Positions 54,622 to 63,715 of a stretch of DNA of 64,000 nucleotides are shown piece by piece (positions within the stretch are counted from its first letter, which is position 1; each line of letters begins with the position of its first letter). This DNA is from Klugiella xanthotipulae (lineage in GTDB: Bacteria > Actinomycetota > Actinomycetes > Actinomycetales > Microbacteriaceae), in assembly GCF_006716695.1 (NCBI RefSeq), contig NZ_VFPN01000002.1:372001-436000 (forward strand), given 5' to 3'. The notes under the pieces are model-generated. The model worked only from the letters and a program-made list of their open reading frames with translations, ran no database searches and was not told the origin of the DNA. Both the position numbers and the translations under genes were made by a program.

Positions 54622-55527
54622 ATGACTGCCCAAGATCGCTTTGATGCCCTCTCACATGAGCCGCTTCAATCGGTTGGTGGCGGCACCAACAAGATCCAGT
54701 TCTTTGCCTCGGTGCGGGATATCTTCGACAACAGAGCACTCCTTGACCTGTTGATCCGCCGAGATCTGAAGGCCAAGTACAAAGACAGCGCCCTGGGCTT
54801 TCTGTGGACCCTCATTAAGCCCCTCACGCAACTCCTGATCTACTGGCTCATTCTGGGGAAGGTCCTCCAGGCTGAGCGCAATATCCCGGAATTTGCCATC
54901 TACATCTTTGCCGGGTTGACGGCATACGGCCTGTTCTCGGAGATCCTGAGCAGCGGGACCTCCTCAATTGTCAGCAGCAGCGGCCTGATCAAGAAGGTCT
55001 ACCTGCCGCGCGAGATTTTCCCACTCGCAGCCATTGGCTCCGCCCTCTTCAACTTTGTGGTGCAGTTCGCGATTCTGGTGGCGGCGACAATTTTGATCGG
55101 CAGTTTCCCCCTCAGCTGGCGCATTCTGTACATCATCCCCGCGGTACTCCTACTTGTCATTCTCGGGCTCGGCCTGAGCCTCCTCCTCTCGGCCATCAAC
55201 GTCTATCTCCGAGACATAAAATACTTGGTCGAGGTGGCCACCATGGTGCTGATGTGGGCGTCGCCCATCGTCTACTCCTGGTCGATGGTGCACCGCATTC
55301 TGGGTGACGGAATCGGCATGGCTCTCTACACCAACAACCCCATCACCCTGGCGGTTTTGGGCTTCCACAAGGCCATGTGGACGGGCGGAGGGGAACCCAC
55401 CGCGCAGGAGTACCCTGACAACCTCATGCTGTCGCTGTGGGTGGCCATCGGCATCAGCACCCTCATCACGCTTGTTTCACACGCCGTCTTCCGTAAGCTA
55501 CAGGGCAACTTTGCCCAGATGCTCTAG
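54622..55527 (+). CDS. wzm: Polysaccharide ABC transporter permease (Wzm/TagG type)
   Basis: A 301-residue ABC-2 permease with six membrane helices. The N-terminal cytoplasmic part reads DLLIRRDLKAKYKDSALGFLWTLIKPL, the hallmark of the family, and ends in a helix followed by VFRKLQGNFAQML. It exports a lipid-linked polysaccharide with Wzt. Start at ATG 54622 behind GAAGGA; an upstream open frame lacks a ribosome site. wzt follows after 32 nt. Confidence 0.92.
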   Translation: MTAQDRFDALSHEPLQSVGGGTNKIQFFASVRDIFDNRALLDLLIRRDLKAKYKDSALGFLWTLIKPLTQLLIYWLILGKVLQAERNIPEFAIYIFAGLTAYGLFSEILSSGTSSIVSSSGLIKKVYLPREIFPLAAIGSALFNFVVQFAILVAATILIGSFPLSWRILYIIPAVLLLVILGLGLSLLLSAINVYLRDIKYLVEVATMVLMWASPIVYSWSMVHRILGDGIGMALYTNNPITLAVLGFHKAMWTGGGEPTAQEYPDNLMLSLWVAIGISTLITLVSHAVFRKLQGNFAQML

Positions 55528-55559
55528 TAGCTCTGTCACCGGACAAGGACATCCCCGCA

Positions 55560-56807
55560 ATGACTTCTGACTCAACTCTCGCGCACGACTCCACCCCCGC
55601 CGCACGGGACACCCCCGTGATGGTGAAGGTTGATAGCGTGACCAAACGGTTCCAGATTCGCAGCGACAACTCGCTCAAGGAACGCATCGTTACCCTCGGC
55701 CGCGACGGCCGCCGCCACCGCCAGGATTTCTGGGCCCTCGACGGCGTATCACTCACGATCAACGCGGGGCAAACGATCGGCCTGATCGGCCACAACGGCT
55801 CGGGTAAGAGCACGCTCCTCAAGATTATCGGCGGCGTTATCAGCCCCACCGCGGGGGAGGTGATGCGCCGCGGTCGCCTGGCTGGCCTCCTCGAACTCGG
55901 TGCCGGCTTCCACCCCGACCTCACCGGCCGCGAGAATATCTACCTCAACGGTGCCATCCTGGGACTCAGCACGGAGGAAACCGAGGCACAGTTTGCCGAT
56001 ATCGTGGCATTCTCCGAAATTGGCGAATTCATCGACACCCAGGTCAAGTTCTATTCCTCCGGCATGTACGTGCGCCTCGCGTTTTCGGTCGCGGTACACA
56101 CCGACCCCGACCTCCTCCTCGTTGACGAGGTACTCGCCGTGGGCGACGAAGCGTTTCAGCGCAAGTGCCTCGATAAGATCCGTGAATTCCAGCAGGAGGG
56201 TCGCACTATCATCCTGGTAACTCACTCGATGGCCACGGTCCAGAACTTCTGCGACAGCGTTGTTCTCCTCGACCACGGTGTCGTCACCTACCAGGGCGAA
56301 CCACGCACCGCGATTGAAAAGTTCCGCGACCTGCTGGAAGAGGCCCGCCAGGAGCGCCTCCCCGAAGAGGAGAAACGACTGGGGTATACTCCCGGTCGCG
56401 TCACGGGGGCCACCGCACGGGGTCGCGACAAGGAAGCCTATACACCGATCGGGCCGGGCGAGGATGTCCTGATCACCACCGAGGTCGAACACGATGAGCC
56501 CCTCGCGGAGTGGGGGGTCGCCATCCAGGTGACGGATTCCCGGGGCAACAACATCTTCTCGACGAGTTCGGCACGACTCGGACAAGAATTCAGCCCGCTC
56601 CAGGCCAATCGCCGGTTACAGTTCACCCTGGCCGACAACCACCTGGGATCGGGTAAGTATGCCGTCACAGTTGCACTCGTTGACGGGTCCGGCGAGCAGA
56701 TTCACCTGCGGCGCCAGGCCACGACGTTTACCATTCAGACCGCCACCAATGTGGGCGGTGTGGTGTACGTCGATACGTCGGTCGAAGACCAGGGAGTTGT
56801 GTCCTAA
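55560..56807 (+). CDS. wzt: Polysaccharide ABC transporter ATPase with C-terminal Wzt-type domain
   Basis: A 415-residue ATPase. Walker A is at 77-85 (GHNGSGKST), the signature is YSSGMYVRLAFSVA and Walker B is LLLVDEVLAVGDE. A further 150 residues (about 265-415) form a beta-rich domain (EDVLITTEVEHDEPLAEWGVAIQV, RRLQFTLADNHLGSGKYAVTVAL) of the Wzt C-terminal kind. In O9a-type systems this domain recognises a cap on the finished chain, so export depends on terminal modification. Its presence suggests recognition of a capped glycan here. Confidence 0.92.
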   Translation: MTSDSTLAHDSTPAARDTPVMVKVDSVTKRFQIRSDNSLKERIVTLGRDGRRHRQDFWALDGVSLTINAGQTIGLIGHNGSGKSTLLKIIGGVISPTAGEVMRRGRLAGLLELGAGFHPDLTGRENIYLNGAILGLSTEETEAQFADIVAFSEIGEFIDTQVKFYSSGMYVRLAFSVAVHTDPDLLLVDEVLAVGDEAFQRKCLDKIREFQQEGRTIILVTHSMATVQNFCDSVVLLDHGVVTYQGEPRTAIEKFRDLLEEARQERLPEEEKRLGYTPGRVTGATARGRDKEAYTPIGPGEDVLITTEVEHDEPLAEWGVAIQVTDSRGNNIFSTSSARLGQEFSPLQANRRLQFTLADNHLGSGKYAVTVALVDGSGEQIHLRRQATTFTIQTATNVGGVVYVDTSVEDQGVVS

Positions 56808-56843
56808 ACTGACCATGCGTACCAATGCGAAGCGGAGAACACT

Positions 56844-57695
56844 GTGACAGAGACCCTGGTAGTCACGGTCGCGTTTAACTCTGCTGACGTCCTCGACGAT
56901 TTTTGTGCCTCGCTCCCCGCGGCCAGCGAGCGAGGCTTCCGGCTCGTCATCGTTGAGAACAACTCCGGCGAGCGAGAGGCCACCCGAGACATCGCCCGGA
57001 GGCATTCGGCCCAGTTTGTCGCCCTTGACCAGAACCTCGGCTACGGTGGCGGCATCACGGCGGGTCTCACCCAGCTCGCAATCAGTGAAGATTTCATCCT
57101 GATCGCCAACCCAGACCTCGTCTTCCACCCCGGTGCTATCGACGCCCTCGTGGACGCCGCCCATCGCAACCCGCAGGCCGCCGCGTTTGGCCCCCAGATT
57201 CTCAACGTGGATGGCGGGGTGTACCCTTCTGCTCGCCAGCTACCCTCGCTGCGTAACGGCATTGGCCACGCGCTCTTCTACCGCCTGTGGCCGAGCAACC
57301 CCTGGACGGCACTCTACCTTCAGGAAACCAACACCAGCACAGAGCGGCCAGCCGGCTGGCTTTCGGGGGCGTGCATCCTCATTCGACGTGACGTCTTTGA
57401 CGCCATTGGCGGCTTTGACAGCACCTACTTTATGTACTTCGAAGATGTTGACCTGGGCGCGCGCATCGGCCGCGCTGGCTGGGCCAATATGTACGTGCCC
57501 AGCGCACTCGTCACCCACCGCGGTGCGCACTCCACCTCCACGAGCGAATCTGCCGCCATGATGATCCGTGAACATCACCGTAGCGCCTACACCTACCTCT
57601 CCCGCAAATACACGGGCTGGTACCTGGCCCCCCTGCGCCTGGTCGTTCGTGGGGGGCTCTCGTTCCGAAGCTGGTGGCTCACCCGTCGCCTGTAG
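56844..57695 (+). CDS. Family-2 glycosyltransferase, WbbL-like
   Basis: A 283-residue GT-A enzyme: LVVTVAFNSADVLDDF, VIVENNSGE, NLGYGGGITAGL, LIANPDLVFHPGA, and FMYFEDVDLGARI near the catalytic position. This is the WbbL rhamnosyltransferase-like subgroup. GTG start after GAAGCGGAGA. It is the third gene of the forward run with wzm and wzt, so it probably starts or extends the glycan exported by them. Confidence 0.88.
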   Translation: MTETLVVTVAFNSADVLDDFCASLPAASERGFRLVIVENNSGEREATRDIARRHSAQFVALDQNLGYGGGITAGLTQLAISEDFILIANPDLVFHPGAIDALVDAAHRNPQAAAFGPQILNVDGGVYPSARQLPSLRNGIGHALFYRLWPSNPWTALYLQETNTSTERPAGWLSGACILIRRDVFDAIGGFDSTYFMYFEDVDLGARIGRAGWANMYVPSALVTHRGAHSTSTSESAAMMIREHHRSAYTYLSRKYTGWYLAPLRLVVRGGLSFRSWWLTRRL

Positions 57696-57729
57696 TGCAC
57701 TGTCATCACCCGACCAGAAGGACTCCACG

Positions 57730-60700
57730 TTGACAACTCCCGCCTCGGCCCCCACCGGCATCACGCGCGTCATTGAGCGCGCGATCGGCGGACTCGTGAG
57801 CCGGTCTACCCTGATTGACCTCAAGTCGGTCATCCAGCGCCCCCTCTGGCTGCGCAGTCGGCTCGTGCACAAGGAATACTACGAGTCACAGCTCGACCGT
57901 ACCTTTCCGTCACTGCACGCGGCCGAGAGGCATTACCTCACCACCGGGTGGAAGATGGGGCTGCTACCCAACCAGTTTTGTGTCGCCCCCGAGGCCCGAG
58001 CAGATATCTACGCCAGCCGCCACATCCGGGAGTGGGTTCTCGCAGCGACCCCGGTCGAAGAACCGGAACTTCGCCTCATCACACCGGATTACGGCAGTAC
58101 GGTTCCCCGCGCTACCCGCCACACCGGCGGGATTGTGGGCCACCAGCTCAGCCGGCTACCAAGCCAGCTACGCCACGCGCACTTCCGGGACGCCGACGGC
58201 CGCATGCTCACGTGGGACGACGTGATTCTGAGTACCCTGCACAACCGCATGGTCTTCCGCACGATCGCGGCCTCGCCCCTCTTTGACCTCGACTACTACG
58301 CCGCGCAGACGGGCCTCACTTTCCTCTCCCGAGAGGCAGCAATCAACCACTATCTGGAGACGGGCGAGATACTGGGTTACTCCCCCAGCCCCCTCTTTGA
58401 ACCCGAGTGGTACCTCAACCACCTGGTCGAGTACCAGCCGGACCCCACCGTCAATCAGCTCTTCCACTTCCTCAGCATCGGGCAGGATGCCCCAGCCAGC
58501 CCGATCTTCGACGGTCACCGCTACGGCGAACTCTTCCCCGAGGCACCAGACCACCCGGGCGGGCGGGCGGGCCATTTCCTGGAGCGCGCCGAAACTGATC
58601 GCACGCTCGAAACGTGCCCCAGTAACCCCAACGTCCCCCACCCCGAGTGGGTCACCGTGCGCGAGCGCGCACTCACCGCCGCCGCCGAGTACTGCGCCCA
58701 TCGCGCGCTCACGGGTCGCGGGCTCCCCCCCACCCCCCCGCAGCGGCTCGCGGCCCCCGCACCCGCTACGGATGCCGCGGCCGCGAGCAGCGTGACAATT
58801 CTGGTGAGTGTGACCCAGATTTCGGTCGAGAGTATGGAACCGATCAACACCCTCCTCGCGCAAACACATACCGACTGGGAGCTACTCATCTGCGGCACCG
58901 CCGAGGAGGCGCTCTCACGCACACGCTTTGTCAACGCACTCGTGGAGCGTGACCCGCGCATCCGTGTCGTCACCACGGAGGGCAGGAGAACCGCGGCCCT
59001 CAACGAGGCCGCCGACGCCGGCACCCGGCAGACCATCACCGTGTGGAACGGATCGGAAGCCTGGTCTCCCGACCGGCTAAGCTCTCTGCTCACCACGGGC
59101 GGCACTGACACCGGCCTCCGCTACGCGCAGGCGGTGTGGGCCTCGGGAGCGGCCGCCGACGTTCCCGGCTACACCCCTGCCGAGCGCCAACTGTGGCTCG
59201 GCCCCACCTCGTTACGCGGCTTCCTGGTGAGCTACGAGCTTTTTATCCGCGAGGGCCGTTTCAGCACAGACCTCGACGCACTCGTGGAGTGGGATTTCCT
59301 CGTCCGCACCGCCTCCATCGTGACCGGCCAACGCCGGGGTCGCCCGGCCGAACGCCCGGGACCGGAGGCACCACCCGCACTCAGCCCGCCCGTTGATCGG
59401 GACCTCGCAATCATCCAGGCCCGCACGCTTGAACGCTGGGATGAGGTGGCGACTGGCCTCCCCCAGCGCAACGCGGCGCTCAGCTCCATCCTGCTTTACG
59501 TGCGCTCAGGCTGGGAGAATGCGCTCACGGCGCTCACGGCACTCCGCGCCACCACACCCGCCGACGTCGAGATCATCGTCGTCTGCGACGGGACCCCCCG
59601 CTCAACCTCAGCCGTACTCACCCTTGCGAGCCTGACCGACCGGCGTGTGCAGATCATCCGAACGCCCGCCCGGGTAGAACGGAGCGTGGCGCTCAACCTG
59701 GCCTGTGCCCGTTCAACGGGGAACCGGATCGTCCTGGCCGATGAAAACGTGGTGGTGGCAGACGGCTGGTTCGAGGCCCTCAGCCGAGTGCTGGCCCGTG
59801 ACGGGGTAGCGGGAGTCCAACCGCTCCTGCTGGACAGCGACGACACCGTGTTCACCGCGGGAACCGTGTACGCCGCAGACGAGGCTCTTCCCTCACGGTT
59901 CCTCTCGGGCTTCCCCGGCGAGGATGGTGTCCAGGCTGAGGGGTACGCATTCGCCGCGGCCTGTGGCTTGCTCCTCATGGTGCCCGCCGCGGCCTTCTGT
60001 GGTGTCGCCGGATTCCGCGCCGCCTACCTGGAAGAGCACGGCGATACCGACCTGTGCCAGCGCATCACCCGGACGGTTGAGGGGCACTTTCGCACGGTCA
60101 CCGAAACCACCGCACGGCGACTGGTGGCACACAGCGCACCCCTCCCCGCGGATACCGCCCAACTCCGTGCCGCGGCCGACTCCGCACACTTCCAACGCGC
60201 CTGGTCCGAAACACCCGCCCGCACCGACCGGGAGGTGTTCGGCTCCGGATCGCTGACCACCACCGGCACACTCGCCGGGCGACGGCTACCGGGCACCTCC
60301 GTTCGCCGTGCACACTTTCAGGTGGCGCGACCCGCGCGCCGTGTGCCCTCCGGCCCGGCTGCTGGCCTGCCCTCACTGCGCTGGGCGATCAAGAACCCGG
60401 CCCACGCTGGCCCCCGAGGCGCGCAGTGGGGCGATACCTTTTTTGCCAATGACCTGGCGGCCGGGCTCCGCGCCCTCGGCCAGGAGGTCGTGATTGACCG
60501 GCAACCCGCCCACGAGCGACCCGACTCCACCCACCTCGACGATGTGACCGTCACCCTGCGCGGGCTGGAACGCTTCGTACCACAGCCGGGTGCCACCAAT
60601 ATCCTCTGGATTATCAGCCACCCAGAGTTGGTCACCACAGACGAGCTCACTTCCGGCTACCAGCTTGTCTACGCCGCGAGTACGGGATGGGCGTCCGAGG

Positions 60701-61299
60701 CATCGGCGCAGTTGAAGATACCGGTCCGCCCGCTGCTTCAGGCCGCCAACACCCAGCGCTTCCACCCCCGAGCTGAGCCACACTCGGCTGCCGAGCACGA
60801 CGTCCTTTTTGTGGGCCGCACCCGTCGAGTGTTCCGCCCAATCGTCCGCGACGCAATCGAGGCCGGTGCCCGGCTCGACGTGTACGGTGACGACTGGGAG
60901 ACCTTCATCCCCGCACACTTTGTGAAGGCCCACTCCCTGCCCAACGCCACGCTGCCGGAGGCCTACCGTACTGCCCGTATCGTCCTCAACGACCACTGGT
61001 CAGTGATGGCGGCCCAGGGCTTCTACTCCAACCGCCTTTTTGAGGCTGTCGCCTCGGGCGCGCGCGTCATCAGCGACCCCGTCGAGGGGATAGAGGAACT
61101 TTTTCACGGCACCGTGAAAACCTACGGGAACATCGATGAGCTCCGGCTGCTGCTGGCCGAAGACTCCCCCCTCTGGCCGGATGAAGTCACCTTCCGGCGG
61201 GCTGCCGAGGCTGTAGCGCGCGAGCACACGTTTGTGCGCAGGGCGCAGACACTCCTCGGGGACGTGCTGACGGAGCGCGGGATAGCGCACCCGCTGTAG
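57730..61299 (+). CDS. Giant multi-module glycosyltransferase, 1189 residues, TTG start
   Basis: A cytosolic protein with four parts. Residues about 1-330 hold repeats of the form HYLxTGxxxGxxPxxxF (HYLTTGWKMGLLPNQF, HYLETGEILGYSPSPLF), typical linkers in multi-GT proteins. A GT2-like fold starts at 355 (VTILVSVTQ), but its metal site reads WNGSEAWSPDRL instead of DxD. A second GT2 fold starts at 585, with VVCDGTPRS and VLADENVVVADGW. A GT-B domain with CgeB/Glyco_trans_1_2 features starts at 880 and includes WGDTFFANDL and NRLFEAVASGARVISD. A TTG with AGAAGGA upstream is the only sensible start. Which modules are active is unknown. Confidence 0.85.
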   Translation: MTTPASAPTGITRVIERAIGGLVSRSTLIDLKSVIQRPLWLRSRLVHKEYYESQLDRTFPSLHAAERHYLTTGWKMGLLPNQFCVAPEARADIYASRHIREWVLAATPVEEPELRLITPDYGSTVPRATRHTGGIVGHQLSRLPSQLRHAHFRDADGRMLTWDDVILSTLHNRMVFRTIAASPLFDLDYYAAQTGLTFLSREAAINHYLETGEILGYSPSPLFEPEWYLNHLVEYQPDPTVNQLFHFLSIGQDAPASPIFDGHRYGELFPEAPDHPGGRAGHFLERAETDRTLETCPSNPNVPHPEWVTVRERALTAAAEYCAHRALTGRGLPPTPPQRLAAPAPATDAAAASSVTILVSVTQISVESMEPINTLLAQTHTDWELLICGTAEEALSRTRFVNALVERDPRIRVVTTEGRRTAALNEAADAGTRQTITVWNGSEAWSPDRLSSLLTTGGTDTGLRYAQAVWASGAAADVPGYTPAERQLWLGPTSLRGFLVSYELFIREGRFSTDLDALVEWDFLVRTASIVTGQRRGRPAERPGPEAPPALSPPVDRDLAIIQARTLERWDEVATGLPQRNAALSSILLYVRSGWENALTALTALRATTPADVEIIVVCDGTPRSTSAVLTLASLTDRRVQIIRTPARVERSVALNLACARSTGNRIVLADENVVVADGWFEALSRVLARDGVAGVQPLLLDSDDTVFTAGTVYAADEALPSRFLSGFPGEDGVQAEGYAFAAACGLLLMVPAAAFCGVAGFRAAYLEEHGDTDLCQRITRTVEGHFRTVTETTARRLVAHSAPLPADTAQLRAAADSAHFQRAWSETPARTDREVFGSGSLTTTGTLAGRRLPGTSVRRAHFQVARPARRVPSGPAAGLPSLRWAIKNPAHAGPRGAQWGDTFFANDLAAGLRALGQEVVIDRQPAHERPDSTHLDDVTVTLRGLERFVPQPGATNILWIISHPELVTTDELTSGYQLVYAASTGWASEASAQLKIPVRPLLQAANTQRFHPRAEPHSAAEHDVLFVGRTRRVFRPIVRDAIEAGARLDVYGDDWETFIPAHFVKAHSLPNATLPEAYRTARIVLNDHWSVMAAQGFYSNRLFEAVASGARVISDPVEGIEELFHGTVKTYGNIDELRLLLAEDSPLWPDEVTFRRAAEAVAREHTFVRRAQTLLGDVLTERGIAHPL

Positions 61300-61300
61300 C

Positions 61301-61330
61301 CGCGTGCGGGTGTGGCAGACACCCGCCGCG
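61301..61330. terminator. Bidirectional terminator between two glycosyltransferase genes
   Basis: An 8-bp GCGGGTGT/ACACCCGC stem (61306-61313 with 61319-61326), extended by CGCG/CGCG after a one-base bulge, between converging stops. Confidence 0.6.
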
Positions 61331-61335
61331 TGGGC

Positions 61336-62496
61336 CTAACGCCCGATCAGTTTCTTCGCCGCACGCACCGGGGCCAGGACCGCCCGCCCGATCCGGTAAT
61401 CCGGGCTCGCATACACGGCCTGAGTCTCGCGGTGGGCGGCCTCCGCCTCCTGTGCACGCTGGTTACTCACACCCTGCAACCGCTTACGCTCTGTGACCTC
61501 GCGGGCGAGAGCCTCCGTGCGCTCGACCTCGATGGGCAGAGCCGCACCCACAATCTCCGCGGCGTGGGCCTGCTCTTCTGCGGTATAGGGCTCGCCCTCG
61601 GGGCTGTTAAGTGTGGCCGCCAGATCGCCAGGGGAAAGCGCGCGACCCGAATCCAGCAGATCGTGCAGGGAGGTCGCCATCCAGCGGTCGGCGACAAAAT
61701 CCGTGGAGTCGTCCGTGAGCTCGTGCTGCTGGGGGTGGCGGTACTCGTAGAATTCCTCCAGGATGCCAGCCTTCAGGAACCGGTAGTCACGCATCCCGTG
61801 GTGGCGGGGACTCGGGCGCAGCGTGGGGCTGCCCTCATAGGCCAGACCCGCGTTCTCCACCTTGGTACAGAACTGCGCCCAGGAACGCCACGGGTAGTGC
61901 AGCACCTCAAGGGCGAGCGCGGCCTCCGGCTGCCCCTGACTCTCAATACTCACAAAGTGGTTTCCCTGGGCCACCGTCACATCGGCCCGGCCCACGTGGA
62001 TGGCGTTGGGTGTGGGCTGCGCGTTCAGCCCCGCACTGCGTGCAAGCGTCTCGTTACTACGCTCATCCCGCCAGGTGAGACGGTCGATACCGCTGCCACT
62101 GCGACCGGGCAGGCCGGTCATATTGACCACGCGCGCGGTAAAAGCACCCAGGGCGATAGGGATGCGTTCGAGGGCCTCGCGCAGCGTGAGCGTACGATCA
62201 ACGGGGATAAAAAATTCGTCAGCATCCGCATTGATCACCCAGTCGGCAGCGTGTTCGGTGAAGGCGCGGGAGGCCATCTTTGAGACAACCGCGCTCTGTT
62301 GCTTATCGTGCTCACGGTAGTCGTGCAGCTCGACCCGGCCGGTATCGGCGTAGCGGCTCACAATCTCGCGCGTACCGTCAACCGAGCCGTTATCGGTCAC
62401 AATGATCAGATCAACACCCTGGGCGAGGTGGTGCTCCAGCATGGCAGCAACGATGTCTGCCTCGTCTCTGACCATCATTGTTGCTACGAGTTTCAT
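61336..62496 (-). CDS. Family-2 glycosyltransferase (Glyco_tranf_2_4 type)
   Basis: A 386-residue enzyme: LVATMMVRDEADIVAAMLEHHLAQG, VTDNGSVDGT and VINADADEFFIP, in which DADEF is the metal site of the DUF23/GT92-like subgroup. HYPWRSWAQF and a helical, partly coiled C-terminus follow (EVERTEALAREVTERKRLQ). Its C-terminal YASPDYRIGRAVLAPVRAAKKL motif resembles the tails of wall-glycan GT2 proteins. Divergent from the GT4 gene. Confidence 0.87.
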   Translation of the reverse strand: MKLVATMMVRDEADIVAAMLEHHLAQGVDLIIVTDNGSVDGTREIVSRYADTGRVELHDYREHDKQQSAVVSKMASRAFTEHAADWVINADADEFFIPVDRTLTLREALERIPIALGAFTARVVNMTGLPGRSGSGIDRLTWRDERSNETLARSAGLNAQPTPNAIHVGRADVTVAQGNHFVSIESQGQPEAALALEVLHYPWRSWAQFCTKVENAGLAYEGSPTLRPSPRHHGMRDYRFLKAGILEEFYEYRHPQQHELTDDSTDFVADRWMATSLHDLLDSGRALSPGDLAATLNSPEGEPYTAEEQAHAAEIVGAALPIEVERTEALAREVTERKRLQGVSNQRAQEAEAAHRETQAVYASPDYRIGRAVLAPVRAAKKLIGR

Positions 62497-62599
62497 GGGT
62501 CCATCCTAATTTGTTGCACTACCGTGGCAAACACACCCTCCACCGGGTACGGTATATCTACCGCCACCACCAAAGTTTGGGGAGAGTACGAACACGGTC

Positions 62600-63715
62600 A
62601 TGCCCACCATCCTCGTTTTCCCGCAATACGATAATCCCTACCTCACTATCTTGTCCCTCGCCCCCCAGTCTCAGGGGTACACGGTAGTGAGTGAGCTGAC
62701 CCTCACGAAGCTAATAGACCGCCTTCACTCTCTGAAGAACGGCGATACCTTCCACCTCCACTGGACAGCACCCATATGTCAGACTGCCACCGACGCGGAT
62801 GCTGCACGAAAAAACCTGGACACATTCCGCGAAGCAACGCGCGCAGCGCTCGGCCGCGGAGTCACTGTACTCTGGACCGTCCACAATACGCTCCCACACG
62901 AGCTCACCTACCGAGAGCTCGAAATCGAATTGTGCGAATTTCTCGCCAGTACTGCGACACGTGTCATCCAGTTGAGCGAGAAAACCGCCGATGTGGTCTC
63001 GGAGACGTACACGCTCCCCCCCGATCGCCTCGTAACACTCCCGCTATCGAGCTACCTGGGGGTCTACCCCATCTCAGCAACACGGGCCGAAGCCCGGGAA
63101 CATTTCGGGTTGGATGAGGATGCCGGACCTGTGATCGTTTTTGTCGGACAGATCAGGCCCTATAAAGGCCTAAAAACCCTCTTCGACGCCGTGGAAATCC
63201 TGACGAAACAATATCCCAAGATAGCCCTCCTCGTTGCCGGTAATACTCGGGCCGAGGCACGCGCCGAACTCTCCGCACTCTTTCCTCCGTCGGCACAGGT
63301 CGTGAGCCAACTCACATTTGTGGCGGATGAGGAGATCCAATGGTGGTTTACTGCCGCCGATATTGCGGTCTTCCCCTACCAAGCAATTCTCAACTCCAGT
63401 AGCGTCTTTCTCTCGGCTACATTTGGTCGGCCCTGTATCATCCCGGATGGTGAGCCGCTTCGTAGCCAGTTCGAAGGGGAAGCTTGGGTCACTCGATACC
63501 CCACCGGGGGCGGGGCGGGGGAGGAGGCGGAATCACTTGCCCGTGCGATCTCGGCAAGCGTCCCGCATACTGAGGCCACGGGTCAGGCGGCCTTCCGCTT
63601 CGCACGGGCGCATTTACCTTTCGAATTATCACTCACATACCTGGATCTGTTGCAGAGTCTTAATCGAGCGAACGAAGTTACTGCTAGTGGAGCCACCCTC
63701 GCAACCGACGAATGA
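62600..63715 (+). CDS. Family-4-like glycosyltransferase
   Basis: A 371-residue GT-B enzyme: ILVFPQYDNPYLTILS at the start, GDTFHLHWTAP, WTVHNTLPHE and donor domain VIVFVGQIRPYKGLKTL, then ADIAVFPYQAILNSSSVFLSATFGRP. The latter has Ser where other GT4 proteins have the first Glu of EX7E. It looks lower in GC than its neighbours. TATATC at 62553-62558 could be the -10. The stop overlaps the reverse-strand ORF at the right edge by about 30 nt. Confidence 0.83.
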   Translation: MPTILVFPQYDNPYLTILSLAPQSQGYTVVSELTLTKLIDRLHSLKNGDTFHLHWTAPICQTATDADAARKNLDTFREATRAALGRGVTVLWTVHNTLPHELTYRELEIELCEFLASTATRVIQLSEKTADVVSETYTLPPDRLVTLPLSSYLGVYPISATRAEAREHFGLDEDAGPVIVFVGQIRPYKGLKTLFDAVEILTKQYPKIALLVAGNTRAEARAELSALFPPSAQVVSQLTFVADEEIQWWFTAADIAVFPYQAILNSSSVFLSATFGRPCIIPDGEPLRSQFEGEAWVTRYPTGGGAGEEAESLARAISASVPHTEATGQAAFRFARAHLPFELSLTYLDLLQSLNRANEVTASGATLATDE

